The notes under the pieces are model-generated. The model was not told where the DNA came from and made no database searches. It was given only the letters and a program-made list of their open reading frames with translations. The position numbers and the translations under genes are program-made. From Streptomyces sp. NBC_00442 (lineage in GTDB: Bacteria; Actinomycetota; Actinomycetes; Streptomycetales; Streptomycetaceae), in the NCBI RefSeq assembly GCF_036014195.1, contig NZ_CP107918.1:744001-808000 (forward strand): 64,000 bases of DNA, written 5' to 3'. Shown here in pieces: positions 35,437 to 43,687 of this stretch (position 1 is the stretch's first letter; each line of letters starts with the position of its first letter).

Positions 35437-36304
35437 AGCGCTCCTCAGCCTTCCAGAAGTACACGAATCCCAGGGCGCCCACGACGACGGCCCAGCCGGT
35501 CGCCAGGACCCAGACGTGCGGGGGCAGGGTCCCGCCGCCGTATCCGTCCAGCAGGGCGTAGCGCGCGAGATCCATGTAGATCGCGGCGGGGTTGACCTGC
35601 AGGACGTGCTTGAGCCAGCTCGGCTTGTCGTGGAGCACCGCGGTGATGCTGAACATCACTCCGGACGAATACATCCACGTACGCATGATGAACGGCATCA
35701 GCTGCGCGAGGTCGGGCGTCTTCGCGCCGAGCCGGGCGAAGATCAGCGCGAGTCCGGTGTTGAAGACGAATTGCAGCGCGAGCACGGGAACGATGAGGAT
35801 CCACGTCATGCCCGGTGCGAAGCCGGAGGCGACCACCACGATCATCAGGACGATCATCGAGAACAGCAGCTGCTGGAGCTGCTGGAGCGCGAACGAGATC
35901 GGCAGGGACGCGCGCGGGAAGTGCAGCGCCCGCACCAGGCCCAGGTTGCCCGAAATGGCCCGTACGCCGGCCATCAGCGAGTTCTGCGTGAAGGTGAACA
36001 GGAACACGCCGGTCACCAGGAACGGGATGAAGACATCGTTGGGGATGCCCTTTCTCGTTCCCATGAGCACGCCGAAGATGAAGTAGTAGACCAGCGCGTT
36101 CAGCAGGGGCGTCGCCACCTGCCAGATCTGGCCGAGCTTCGCCTCGCTGTACTGGGCGGTGAGCTTGGCCGAGGAGAACGACAGGATGAAGTGGCGCCGA
36201 CCCCACAGCTGCTTGATGTAAGCGGTCAGCCCGGGACGGGCACCGCTCACCGACAGCCCGTGCTTGGCGGCGAGGTCCGCCGGGGACAGGGTTGTGTCAC
36301 TCAC
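35423..36304 (-). CDS. ABC-2 type permease (polysaccharide/teichoic acid exporter)
   Basis: 293 aa. Six hydrophobic segments (starting LGQIWQVATPLLNALVYYFI, then VFIPFLVTGVFLFTF, LFSMIVLMIVVVASGF, WILIVPVLALQFVFNTGLAL, and the C-terminal WVLATGWAVVVGALGFVYF). ALHFPRASLPISFALQQLQQ and NPAAIYMDLARYALLDG are typical TagG/Wzm features. GTG 36304 is the start. It forms the channel for the ATPase at 34621. A 55-bp spacer separates it from the glycosyltransferase upstream. Confidence 0.92.
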   Translation of the reverse strand: MSDTTLSPADLAAKHGLSVSGARPGLTAYIKQLWGRRHFILSFSSAKLTAQYSEAKLGQIWQVATPLLNALVYYFIFGVLMGTRKGIPNDVFIPFLVTGVFLFTFTQNSLMAGVRAISGNLGLVRALHFPRASLPISFALQQLQQLLFSMIVLMIVVVASGFAPGMTWILIVPVLALQFVFNTGLALIFARLGAKTPDLAQLMPFIMRTWMYSSGVMFSITAVLHDKPSWLKHVLQVNPAAIYMDLARYALLDGYGGGTLPPHVWVLATGWAVVVGALGFVYFWKAEERYGRG

Positions 36305-36359
36305 AAGTGGAAACTTTCGTGTTCAAGAAGTACGCCCGATGGTCTCAGAGCCGAGACTC

Positions 36360-37244
36360 TCAGATGACGGGGGGACGGCCCAGCCGGGTGAGCTTGAAGA
36401 CCGTACGCCACTTCATGGGGCGGCGCGGTCCGCAGGGCGTCGTCCAGCCCTCCTTGAACCCGCCGAACCAGGCCTTCAGGGCGGGACCCGAGGGCTTCCG
36501 CGCCAGGGTCAGGAGCAGCCAGACGCCGAGGTAGACGGGGACCAGGAGCGCCGGAAGGTTGCGGCGGGCGAGCCAGACCCGGTTGCGGGCCACCATCCGG
36601 TGGTAGACCGCGTGCCGGGACGGGGCGGTCGTCGGATGGTTGAGGACCATGTCGGCGCGGTAGTCGATCATCCAGCCGGCGTCCAGGGCCCGCCAGGCGA
36701 GGTCGGTCTCCTCGTGCGCGTAGAAGAACTCGTCGGGCAGCCCGCCGACCTCCGCGAACACCCGGGTCCGCACGGCGTTGGCGCCGCCGAGGAAGGTGGT
36801 CACACGCGATGAGCGCATCGGGTCGGAGGCGCGCAGCCTCGGCACGTGACGGCGCTGGGTGACGCCGGTCTCCGGGTCGGCGATCCGGAAGCTGACGATG
36901 CCGAGCTCCGGGTCGGCCGCGAAGGCCTGGCGGCACAGCTCGGCCGTGTCCGGACGGGCGAGCAGACCGTCGTCGTCGAGGAACAGCAGGACGTCCATCT
37001 CGGCGCCCGAGGGACCGAACGCCTCGATGCCGACGTTGCGGCCGCCCGGGATGCCCAGGTTCTCCGGCAGCTCCACGGTGCGCACGCCCTCGGGGACGTC
37101 CGGGACCGGGGCGCCGTTTCCGACCACCACGGCCTCGACGCGGTCGCCTTCCTGCTGGGCGACGGAGTCGAGCAGGGCGCGCAGCTCGGCGGGGCGGTTA
37201 CCCATGGTGATGATGACCGCGCCGACCTTCATCGGGGCGCTCAC
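36360..37244 (-). CDS. GT2-family glycosyltransferase
   Basis: 294 aa. GT-A fold: VGAVIITMGNRPAELRALLDS start, NLGIPGGRNVGIEAF, the DxD-like FLDDDGLL, and FFYAHEETDLAWRALDAGW (catalytic base ED-type). A C-terminal hydrophobic stretch (LPALLVPVYLGVWLLLTLA) anchors it to the membrane. GTG 37244 overlaps the stop of the CDP-alcohol phosphotransferase by GTGA; an ATG at 37232 is the alternative. It probably transfers a sugar onto the lipid or polyol-phosphate product of this operon; donor unknown. Confidence 0.88.
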   Translation of the reverse strand: MSAPMKVGAVIITMGNRPAELRALLDSVAQQEGDRVEAVVVGNGAPVPDVPEGVRTVELPENLGIPGGRNVGIEAFGPSGAEMDVLLFLDDDGLLARPDTAELCRQAFAADPELGIVSFRIADPETGVTQRRHVPRLRASDPMRSSRVTTFLGGANAVRTRVFAEVGGLPDEFFYAHEETDLAWRALDAGWMIDYRADMVLNHPTTAPSRHAVYHRMVARNRVWLARRNLPALLVPVYLGVWLLLTLARKPSGPALKAWFGGFKEGWTTPCGPRRPMKWRTVFKLTRLGRPPVI

Positions 37245-38020
37245 TTCAGCCTGCTGGAGGCGAGGACGGACACCAGGTGCAGCAGCGTCTGAAGGAGCGC
37301 GATGCCCGCGAGCACCGCGACGCCCAGACGCGAGAAGTACAGGTCGCCACGGACCTGGTCCACGACGGCGAGGACCAGGATCAGCAGGGAGGCCTCGATG
37401 CCGAGGACGAGCCGGTGGAACTTCAGCGCGGCGGCGGCCCTGCGGGCGAGCGCCATGCCGGAGGAGCGCGGTGTGGCGGCCGCGTCCTTGACCTGCGGCA
37501 GCCCGGCCTGGTGGCGGGCGACGCCGACGAGGTCGGTCTCGGCCTTGATCAGGATGGCGCCGAGCGCCGCGAGCGTACCGAGGAAGGCCCACAGCCAGTC
37601 GATGCGGCCGGGGCCCCACAGGTCGGCGGCGCGCAGGCCGAAGCCGACCAGGACCGCCGCGTCGCACAGGTAGGCGCCGACGCGGTCGAGGTAGACGCCG
37701 GAGAGCGAGAACTGCTTCTTCCAGCGCGCCACTTCGCCGTCGACACAGTCGAGCAGCAGGTAACCCTGGACGGCGACGACACCGAGGACGGCGCCCCAGA
37801 CGCCCGGCACGAGCAGCGCGGGGGCGGCGAGGACCCCGCTGAGGGTCATCAGATACGTCAGCTGGTTCGGCGTGACCTTGGTGGTGACCAGGACACGGGT
37901 GATGCGCAGCGAGATCTCGCGCATGTAGAGGCGGCCGCCCCAGTGCTCGCCGCTGACCCGGTCCTTCACACCCGCCGGGTGCACGACCGGGCGGAGCTCA
38001 GCTACGGATGGTCTTGGCAT
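37241..38020 (-). CDS. CDP-alcohol phosphatidyltransferase-family enzyme
   Basis: 259 aa integral membrane enzyme. The CDP-alcohol phosphotransferase motif D(x)2DG(x)2AR(x)8G(x)3D(x)3D is complete: DCVDGEVARWKKQFSLSGVY followed by LDRVGAYLCD. HWGGRLYMREISLRITRVLV and TPNQLTYLMTLSGV lie just before it. The enzyme moves a CDP-linked alcohol phosphate onto an acceptor alcohol. With the NTase and G1PDH-like genes upstream, the CDP-activated group is probably made by this operon. It overlaps the dehydrogenase gene by 23 bp. Confidence 0.92.
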   Translation of the reverse strand: MPRPSVAELRPVVHPAGVKDRVSGEHWGGRLYMREISLRITRVLVTTKVTPNQLTYLMTLSGVLAAPALLVPGVWGAVLGVVAVQGYLLLDCVDGEVARWKKQFSLSGVYLDRVGAYLCDAAVLVGFGLRAADLWGPGRIDWLWAFLGTLAALGAILIKAETDLVGVARHQAGLPQVKDAAATPRSSGMALARRAAAALKFHRLVLGIEASLLILVLAVVDQVRGDLYFSRLGVAVLAGIALLQTLLHLVSVLASSRLK

Positions 38021-39059
38021 AGTCGGCGTACGCGTCCCTGATCTGGTCGGTGGACAGGTCGAGGTGTTCCAGGATGGTGTAGCGGCCGGGCCGGGTCTGC
38101 GGGGCGAACTCGACGGCCTGGACGAACTCGTCCACGCTGAAGCCGATCTCCTCCGGGGTGACCGGCAGCCGGTGGCGCCTGAGCACGCTCGCCATCAGCG
38201 CGGACTCCTCCACCGCGCCGCGCAGGTGCATGGCGAAGGCGGCACCGAGGCCCACTTGTTCGCCGTGGCTCGCGGCCCGCTTGGGGAAGAGGATGTCGAA
38301 GGCGTGGTTGATCTCGTGGCAGGCGCCCGACGCGGGGCGCGAGTCACCGGAGATCGACATGGAGATGCCGGTGAGGACGAGGCCCTCGGCGAGCACTTGG
38401 AGGAAGCCGTCGTCTCCGACGCCGCCGGGGTGGCGCAGCACGGCCTCGCCGGCCTGGCGGGCCATGGCCGCAGCGAGGCCGTCGATGGATTCGCCGGTCT
38501 CCCGGTTCGACAGCTCCCAGTCCGCGATGCAGGAGATGTTCGAGATGGCGTCGCCGATGCCGGACCGCACGAAGCGGGCGGGAGCCTCGCGGATGACGTC
38601 CAGGTCGATGACGACGGCGATCGGCGTGGGCACCCCGTAGGAGCCGCGGCCCGCGTCGTTGTCGAGGGTGGCGACCGGCGAGCAGAGGCCGTCGTGCGCC
38701 AGGTTGGTCGGGACGGCGACCAGGGGGAGACCGATGCGCGCCGCGGCGTACTTGGCGCAGTCGATGATTTTGCCGCCGCCGAGCCCGACGACGGCGTCGT
38801 AGTGACCCGACTTCATCGCGTCGGCGAGCTTGATGGCGTCGTCGAGCGTGCCGCCGCCGACCTCGTACCAGTCGGCGCCGGGCAGCGCCGGGGCCAGCCG
38901 CTCGCGCAGCACCGCCCCGGAGCCGCCGCTGATGGCCACCGCGAGTTTGCCCGACGCGGAGATGCGCTGGTCGGCGAGGACGCAGGCCAGATCGTCCAGC
39001 GCTCCGCGGCGGATGTCGACGACGACGGGCGACGGAATCAGTCGCGTCAGTACTGGCAC
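37998..39059 (-). CDS. Glycerol-1-phosphate dehydrogenase-like enzyme (iron/zinc ADH superfamily)
   Basis: 353 aa. NAD-binding GLGGGKIIDCAKYAA, PTNLAHDGLCSP, and metal ligands in SGIGDAISN (Asp), GACHEINHAFD (His) and AASHGEQVGLG (His), the order of archaeal EgsA and bacterial AraM. These reduce dihydroxyacetone phosphate to sn-glycerol 1-phosphate, a chirality used by Archaea; other members act on other ketose phosphates, so the product could be another polyol phosphate. GTG 39059 overlaps the NTase stop by 13 bp. It likely supplies the alcohol phosphate for CTP activation and transfer by its neighbours. Confidence 0.88.
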   Translation of the reverse strand: MPVLTRLIPSPVVVDIRRGALDDLACVLADQRISASGKLAVAISGGSGAVLRERLAPALPGADWYEVGGGTLDDAIKLADAMKSGHYDAVVGLGGGKIIDCAKYAAARIGLPLVAVPTNLAHDGLCSPVATLDNDAGRGSYGVPTPIAVVIDLDVIREAPARFVRSGIGDAISNISCIADWELSNRETGESIDGLAAAMARQAGEAVLRHPGGVGDDGFLQVLAEGLVLTGISMSISGDSRPASGACHEINHAFDILFPKRAASHGEQVGLGAAFAMHLRGAVEESALMASVLRRHRLPVTPEEIGFSVDEFVQAVEFAPQTRPGRYTILEHLDLSTDQIRDAYADYAKTIRS

Positions 39060-39784
39060 GCGATCTCACGGCCCTTCGCCAGGTCGTCGTGGTTGTCGAT
39101 CTCGACCCACGACACCTCGCCGATGGGGGCCACGTCGACGGTGAAGCCGCGGTTCACGAGCTCCTGGTAGCCGTCCTCGTAGTAGAGGTCGGGGTCGCGC
39201 TCGAAGGTGGTCTTCAGGGCGTCGGCGAGCTCCTCGGCGGCCTCGGCCTCGATGAGCGTGACACCGATGTACTCGCCGGTGGCGGTCGCCGGGTCCATCA
39301 GCTTGGTGATGCGCTGGACGCCCTTGCCCTCGGCGGTGATGACCTTCATCTCCTCGTCGGCGAGCGACTTCACCGTGTCGAGGGCGAGGATGATCTTCTG
39401 GCCCTTGCCGCGCGCGGCGAGGAGGGTCTTCTCGACGGAGACGGGGTGGACGGTGTCGCCGTTGGCGAGGATCACGCCCCGCTTGAGGACCTCACGGGCG
39501 CACCACAGGGAGTAGGCGTTGTTCCACTCCTCCGCCTTGTCGTTGTCGATCAGCGTGATCGCGACGCCGTACGTGGCCTCCAGGGCCTCCTTGCGCGCGT
39601 ACACGGCCTCCTTGCGGTAGCCGACGACGATGGCGACCTCGGTGAGACCGACCTCGGCGAAGTTCTTCAGCGCGATGTCCAGGACGGTGGTGTCACCGTC
39701 GACAGGCACGAGGGCCTTCGGGAGCGTGTCGGTGTAGGGGCGCAGACGGCGTCCGGCACCGGCTGCCAGTACGAGGCCAATCAT
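39047..39784 (-). CDS. Nucleotidyltransferase (sugar-/polyol-phosphate cytidylyltransferase type)
   Basis: 245 aa. LVLAAGAGRRLRPYTDTLPKAL is the NTP-transferase signature (GxGxRxxP..KxL; written LVLAAGAGRRLRPY and TDTLPKAL), VILANGDTVHP has the metal Asp, and MDPATATGEYIGVTLIE and YYEDGYQELV resemble LicC-like phosphocholine and archaeal inositol-1-phosphate cytidylyltransferases. It probably makes a CDP-alcohol for the two CDP-alcohol phosphotransferases beside it. Overlaps the preceding gene by ATGA. CTP preference is inference. Confidence 0.88.
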   Translation of the reverse strand: MIGLVLAAGAGRRLRPYTDTLPKALVPVDGDTTVLDIALKNFAEVGLTEVAIVVGYRKEAVYARKEALEATYGVAITLIDNDKAEEWNNAYSLWCAREVLKRGVILANGDTVHPVSVEKTLLAARGKGQKIILALDTVKSLADEEMKVITAEGKGVQRITKLMDPATATGEYIGVTLIEAEAAEELADALKTTFERDPDLYYEDGYQELVNRGFTVDVAPIGEVSWVEIDNHDDLAKGREIACQY

Positions 39785-41580
39785 GCTGTTTCTCCTTCGT
39801 CATGTACGGCAGGTGCTCCGGAGGACACCCAGAACCGGATGGACTCCACGAGCACCACGAGCGCGATGGCCGCCGCGAGGGCGGTGAGCGCCAGGGTGAA
39901 GTCGGTGCCTCGCGTGGCGAGGACGGCGGCGAGCACCGCCACCACGAGCGTGCGGCCCTCGTGGCCGCCGATCACCCGCACCAGCCACTGCGGCGGCGCG
40001 CCGGAGCCGCCCTTGATGCGGTAGACCGTGTCGTAGTGATGGTAGGCGACCGCGGATACGAGCCCGAAGGCCGCGGGAAGGGCCCCGTTCACGTCGGAGC
40101 GGGCGGCCAGGACGAGGACCGTGCAGTATTCGGCCACCCGGAACAGGGGCGGCACGAGCCAGTCGAGGGCGCCCTTGAGGGGGCCCGCGACGGCGAGGCC
40201 GGACAGGACCGCGTAGAAGACGGCCGCGACGATCATCTGGCTGCCGCCGACGGGCTGGGTGAGCGCCGCGGCGATCAGGGCGGCGGCGCCGACGGCCGCG
40301 ACGACGGGCGCGCCCGGGATCCGGGGCGCCCTGGCGGCGACCAGGTGCGCGAGGGGCCCGCTGTCGGCGAGCTCGGCGAGCGCACGGGCGGCGCGGTCGG
40401 TGCGGGTGGCGCGGCGGGTCACGGAGCGCAGGACGCGGCCCGCGGTGGTGTAGCAGGCGGCGAAGGCGCAGCCGATGAGCAGCGCGTAGAAGACGATGCG
40501 GGGCGTGGTGAGGGCGGTCAGGACCGCGATCATCGCCCAGCGCTCGCCGATGGGCAGCACGATCATGCGACGTACCCACACCGTCCAGCCGACCGAGTCG
40601 AGCCGGTCGGACAGGGCGGCGGTGGGGCTGGTGTTCGCCGTGGCGTCGGTGCCCACGACGTGCGCCTCGTTGTAGGAGAAGTCCACGACGTGCCGGCAGG
40701 TCTGGAGCACCATCGCGCCGAGCGCGAGCGCCCATACGTCGTCGCCGCCCCGGGCGGCTCCCAGTGCCAGGCCCGCGTAGTACGCGTACTCCTTGGCGCG
40801 GTCGAAGGTGGCGTCGAGCCAGGCGCCCATCGTCGAGTACTGGAGCGAGTAGCGGGCGAGCTGCCCGTCGGTGCAGTCCAGGACGAAGGAGAGGATCAGC
40901 AGCACGCCCGCCGCGACGTAACCGCCGCGGGTCCCGGTCGCCGCGCAGCCGGCCGCGATCAGGGCGGTGATCAGCGATGCGGTGGTGACCTGGTTGGGGG
41001 TCAGACCGCGGCGGGCGCACCAGCGGGCGATGTAGCGGGAGTAGGGGCTGATGCAGTGGGTGGTGAAGAAGCCGTCGCGGGACTTGACCGCGTTGCGCAG
41101 GCGAACGGCCTCGTCGTCGACGGCGGCGACGGCGCGCGCGGCCTCGGCCGCGGCGGCCCCGTCGGCGGGGACGCTCGCCACGAGCGAGCCCAGATCGGGG
41201 TGGTGCACCGCGACGCCGTCGGTCTCGATGGCCACGGCGACGTCGTCGGCGAGCACGGAGGCGACGCGGACCGGTGACGTGGGCGCGGTGGCCGCGACGG
41301 CGCGGGCGAGCGCGGGGCGGGCGTCGGCCTGGACGGCGAGGGCGCCCGGCACCGCGGCGGCGGGGAAGCGGGGGTCGGTCAGCGCGAGACGCAGCGCGTG
41401 ACGGTGGCCGACGAAGCGCGGGTCGACCAGGGCGACGCGCTCACCGGCCGGGACCCGGCCGACCAGGCGGGGCAGCTCGTCGGGGAGCAGGGCCTCTTGT
41501 ACGTCGAATCCCAGCGCGCGCAGATCGGGTCCGAGCTGCGATCCGGGTACCGGCGGACCGGTAAGGATGGCGGTCGACAG
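39781..41580 (-). CDS. DUF5941 / CDP-alcohol phosphotransferase fusion protein
   Basis: 599 aa from a CTG start at 41580: AAGGAG lies 9 nt upstream and the peptide then reads STAILTGPPVPG, which I remember as the normal N-terminus (MSTAIL...). The open frame extends to an ATG at 41673 but with no SD and no conserved residues. Residues 1-165 are a soluble domain; 165-262 include TPNQVTTASLITAL and the motif DCTDGQLARYSLQYSTMGAW plus LDATFDRAKEY (complete CDP-alcohol phosphotransferase site, D235-D262); the rest is a multi-span membrane part ending in the DUF5941 region (about 400-590). First gene of the operon, which suggests it makes the initial lipid or polyol-phosphate linkage. Two such enzymes in one operon imply two successive transfers. 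Confidence 0.85.
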   Translation of the reverse strand: MSTAILTGPPVPGSQLGPDLRALGFDVQEALLPDELPRLVGRVPAGERVALVDPRFVGHRHALRLALTDPRFPAAAVPGALAVQADARPALARAVAATAPTSPVRVASVLADDVAVAIETDGVAVHHPDLGSLVASVPADGAAAAEAARAVAAVDDEAVRLRNAVKSRDGFFTTHCISPYSRYIARWCARRGLTPNQVTTASLITALIAAGCAATGTRGGYVAAGVLLILSFVLDCTDGQLARYSLQYSTMGAWLDATFDRAKEYAYYAGLALGAARGGDDVWALALGAMVLQTCRHVVDFSYNEAHVVGTDATANTSPTAALSDRLDSVGWTVWVRRMIVLPIGERWAMIAVLTALTTPRIVFYALLIGCAFAACYTTAGRVLRSVTRRATRTDRAARALAELADSGPLAHLVAARAPRIPGAPVVAAVGAAALIAAALTQPVGGSQMIVAAVFYAVLSGLAVAGPLKGALDWLVPPLFRVAEYCTVLVLAARSDVNGALPAAFGLVSAVAYHHYDTVYRIKGGSGAPPQWLVRVIGGHEGRTLVVAVLAAVLATRGTDFTLALTALAAAIALVVLVESIRFWVSSGAPAVHDEGETA

Positions 41581-41990
41581 ACGAATCCACTCCTTGCGAC
41601 TGACATGGCTGAAGTCCGACGGCCCGGCCCGGCACGGGGCGGGCGGCACGTCGGCAGAGGCTATCGGATGCACGGAAGCGGGAATTCACTGGCCGTTCAC
41701 GCCCGATGGGGCCCGTGGCCTCCCGGTGCGGGGCGCCGCGATCATCATGGTGGATCAAGGGCGCACCCCACAAACCGCGCGTGCGCGGTGCTCCGCCGCC
41801 GCCCGTGCCGGCCGGCCCCACGCGGGCGCGCGGCGATCCGTGCGACGCTCTGACCTGCGAGCATTTCCGCAGGTCAGAGCAGATGACAACGGTGTTCACT
41901 GCCGTGTTGCACATACCCCCTACCCGTAGTTCACTGGGCCCCTCGTAGAGACGTCGGGATTGATCGGGAACAGATCCGGGAGGGCCTTTC
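41581..41990. other. Divergent intergenic region with a 13-bp inverted repeat
   Basis: 410 bp between the divergent DUF5941 operon and the CDF gene. No gene recognised. The main feature is the inverted repeat at 41847-41880; promoters for both transcripts should lie here. Confidence 0.5.
41847..41880. promoter_or_regulatory. 13-bp perfect inverted repeat, 8-nt loop, between divergent genes
   Basis: GCTCTGACCTGCG (41847-41859), spacer AGCATTTC, CGCAGGTCAGAGC (41868-41880). It lies 110 bp before the CDF start and between head-to-head genes, so it is not a normal terminator. It is either a large operator or the leader of the CDF mRNA acting as an attenuator. Confidence 0.6.
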
Positions 41991-42932
41991 ATGGGGGCTG
42001 GGCACGACCACGGACACACACACGGCGGGCCGCCGCCGACGGGCACCGCGGCCGCCGCCTACCGGGGACGGCTGCGCATCGCGCTCGGCATCACACTGAC
42101 CGTGATGATCGTGGAGATCGTCGGCGGACTCCTCGCGGACTCCCTCGCCCTCGTCGCGGACGCGGCGCACATGGCGACGGACGGCCTCGGGCTCGCGATG
42201 GCGCTGCTCGCCATCCACTTCGCCAACCGCCCGGCCGCCGGCAACCGCACCTTCGGGTACGCCCGCGCCGAGATCCTCGCCGCGCTCGTCAACTGCATGC
42301 TGCTGCTCGGCGTCGGCGGCTACATCCTGTTCGAGGCGGTCGCACGGTTCGTCGAGCCGGCCGGCACCGCGGGCGGCACGGCCGTCGTCTTCGGGCTGAT
42401 CGGCCTGGCCGCCAACTCGGTCTCGCTCTGCCTCCTGATGAAGGGGCAGCAGGAGAGCCTGAACGTGCGCGGCGCCTTCCTCGAAGTGCTCTCCGACGCG
42501 CTCGGCTCGGGCGCCGTGGTCGTGGCCGGTCTGGTCATCATGACCACCGGCTGGCAGGCCGCGGACCCGATCGCCTCCCTGGTGATCGGCGTGATGATCG
42601 TGCCCAGGACCGTCAAGCTGCTGCGCGAGACCCTCAACGTCCTGCTCGAATCGGCCCCCAAGGGGGTCGACATGGCGGAGGTGCGGTCGCACATCGTGGG
42701 GCTGCCGGGCGTCGAGGACGTACACGATCTGCACGCCTGGACGATCACGTCCGGGATGCCGGTGCTGTCGGCGCACGTGGTGGTCAGCCAGGAGATGCTC
42801 GACTCGGTGGGGCACGAGAAGCTGCTGCACGAGTTGCAGGGGTGCCTGGGCGACCATTTCGACGTCGAGCACTGCACCTTCCAGCTAGAACCGAGCGGGC
42901 ACGCCGAGCACGAGGCGCGGCTCTGTCACTGA
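41991..42932 (+). CDS. Cation diffusion facilitator (Zn/Cd/Co efflux), CzcD type
   Basis: 313 aa. N-terminal His-rich HDHGHTHGG, six membrane spans, metal-site motifs ADAAHMATDG (span II, HxxxD) and EVLSDALGS (span V, SDxxxS/D type), then the cytosolic domain with GVEDVHDLHAWTI, VLSAHVVV and HFDVEHCTFQLE. It exports Zn2+ and related metals in exchange for protons. ATG 41991 has GGGAGGGCC upstream. A 12-bp tandem repeat begins at its stop codon. Confidence 0.93.
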   Translation: MGAGHDHGHTHGGPPPTGTAAAAYRGRLRIALGITLTVMIVEIVGGLLADSLALVADAAHMATDGLGLAMALLAIHFANRPAAGNRTFGYARAEILAALVNCMLLLGVGGYILFEAVARFVEPAGTAGGTAVVFGLIGLAANSVSLCLLMKGQQESLNVRGAFLEVLSDALGSGAVVVAGLVIMTTGWQAADPIASLVIGVMIVPRTVKLLRETLNVLLESAPKGVDMAEVRSHIVGLPGVEDVHDLHAWTITSGMPVLSAHVVVSQEMLDSVGHEKLLHELQGCLGDHFDVEHCTFQLEPSGHAEHEARLCH

Positions 42933-42977
42933 TTCGGGTACCGATTCGGGTGCTCATTCGGGCACTGATTCGAGACG
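42930..42977. repeat. Four imperfect 12-bp tandem repeats starting at the CDF stop
   Basis: Units TGATTCGGGTAC (42930-42941), CGATTCGGGTGC (42942-42953), TCATTCGGGCAC (42954-42965) and TGATTCGAGACG (42966-42977). The CDF stop codon TGA is the first three bases of unit 1. Located in the spacer before idi. Confidence 0.75.
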
Positions 42978-43084
42978 GTTCCGGCCGGGCCACATGGGGC
43001 ATGACATGCGGATGCCGGTCAATGGCGGACAGACCGCTGTTGTACGGCAGACTGGGCAGCCGAGGACCGAAGCGAAGGATGGTT

Positions 43085-43687
43085 ATGCCGAGCACACCAG
43101 CCACCACGGCGAACAACTCGTCGAACGGGACCGCGGGCGCCGCACCGGAGATCATGCTCGAACTCGTCGACGAGAACGGCAACACCATCGGAACCGCGGA
43201 GAAGCTCTCCGCCCACCAGGCGCCCGGACAGCTGCACCGGGCGTTTTCCGTTTTCCTCTTCGACTCCGCGGGCCGGCTCCTGATCCAGCGCCGGGCCCTC
43301 GGCAAGTACCACTCCCCCGGCGTCTGGTCCAACACCTGCTGCGGCCACCCCTACCCCGGCGAGTCCCCGTTCGCGGCGGCCGCCCGGCGCACCTACGAAG
43401 AGTTGGGCATCTCGCCGACGCTGCTCGCCGAGGCGGGCACGGTGCGCTACAACCACCCGGACCCGGATTCGGGTCTGGTCGAGCAGGAGTACAACCACCT
43501 GTTCGTGGGCCTCGCGCAGTCGCCGCTGCGGCCGGACCCGGAGGAGATCGGCGAGACCGCGTTCGTGACGCCCGAGGAACTGGCCGAGCGGCACGCGGCC
43601 GCCCCGTTCTCGGCGTGGTTCATGACGGTGCTCGACGCGGCGCGGCCCGCGGTGAAGGAGCTCACGGGGCCCGACGCGGGCTGGTGA
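43085..43687 (+). CDS. idi: Isopentenyl-diphosphate delta-isomerase, type I
   Basis: 200 aa. Nudix fold with the type I Idi catalytic motifs WSNTCCGHPYPGES (Cys) and EEYNHLFVG-type QEYNHLFVG (Glu). LIQRRALGKYHSPG and the nudix-box region ARRTYEELGI follow. It interconverts IPP and DMAPP, supporting the hopanoid and other isoprenoid routes; S. coelicolor has idi (SCO6750) in the corresponding place. ATG 43085 has AAGGA upstream. Its last 26 bp overlap the tail of the convergent ATPase gene. Confidence 0.95.
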   Translation: MPSTPATTANNSSNGTAGAAPEIMLELVDENGNTIGTAEKLSAHQAPGQLHRAFSVFLFDSAGRLLIQRRALGKYHSPGVWSNTCCGHPYPGESPFAAAARRTYEELGISPTLLAEAGTVRYNHPDPDSGLVEQEYNHLFVGLAQSPLRPDPEEIGETAFVTPEELAERHAAAPFSAWFMTVLDAARPAVKELTGPDAGW

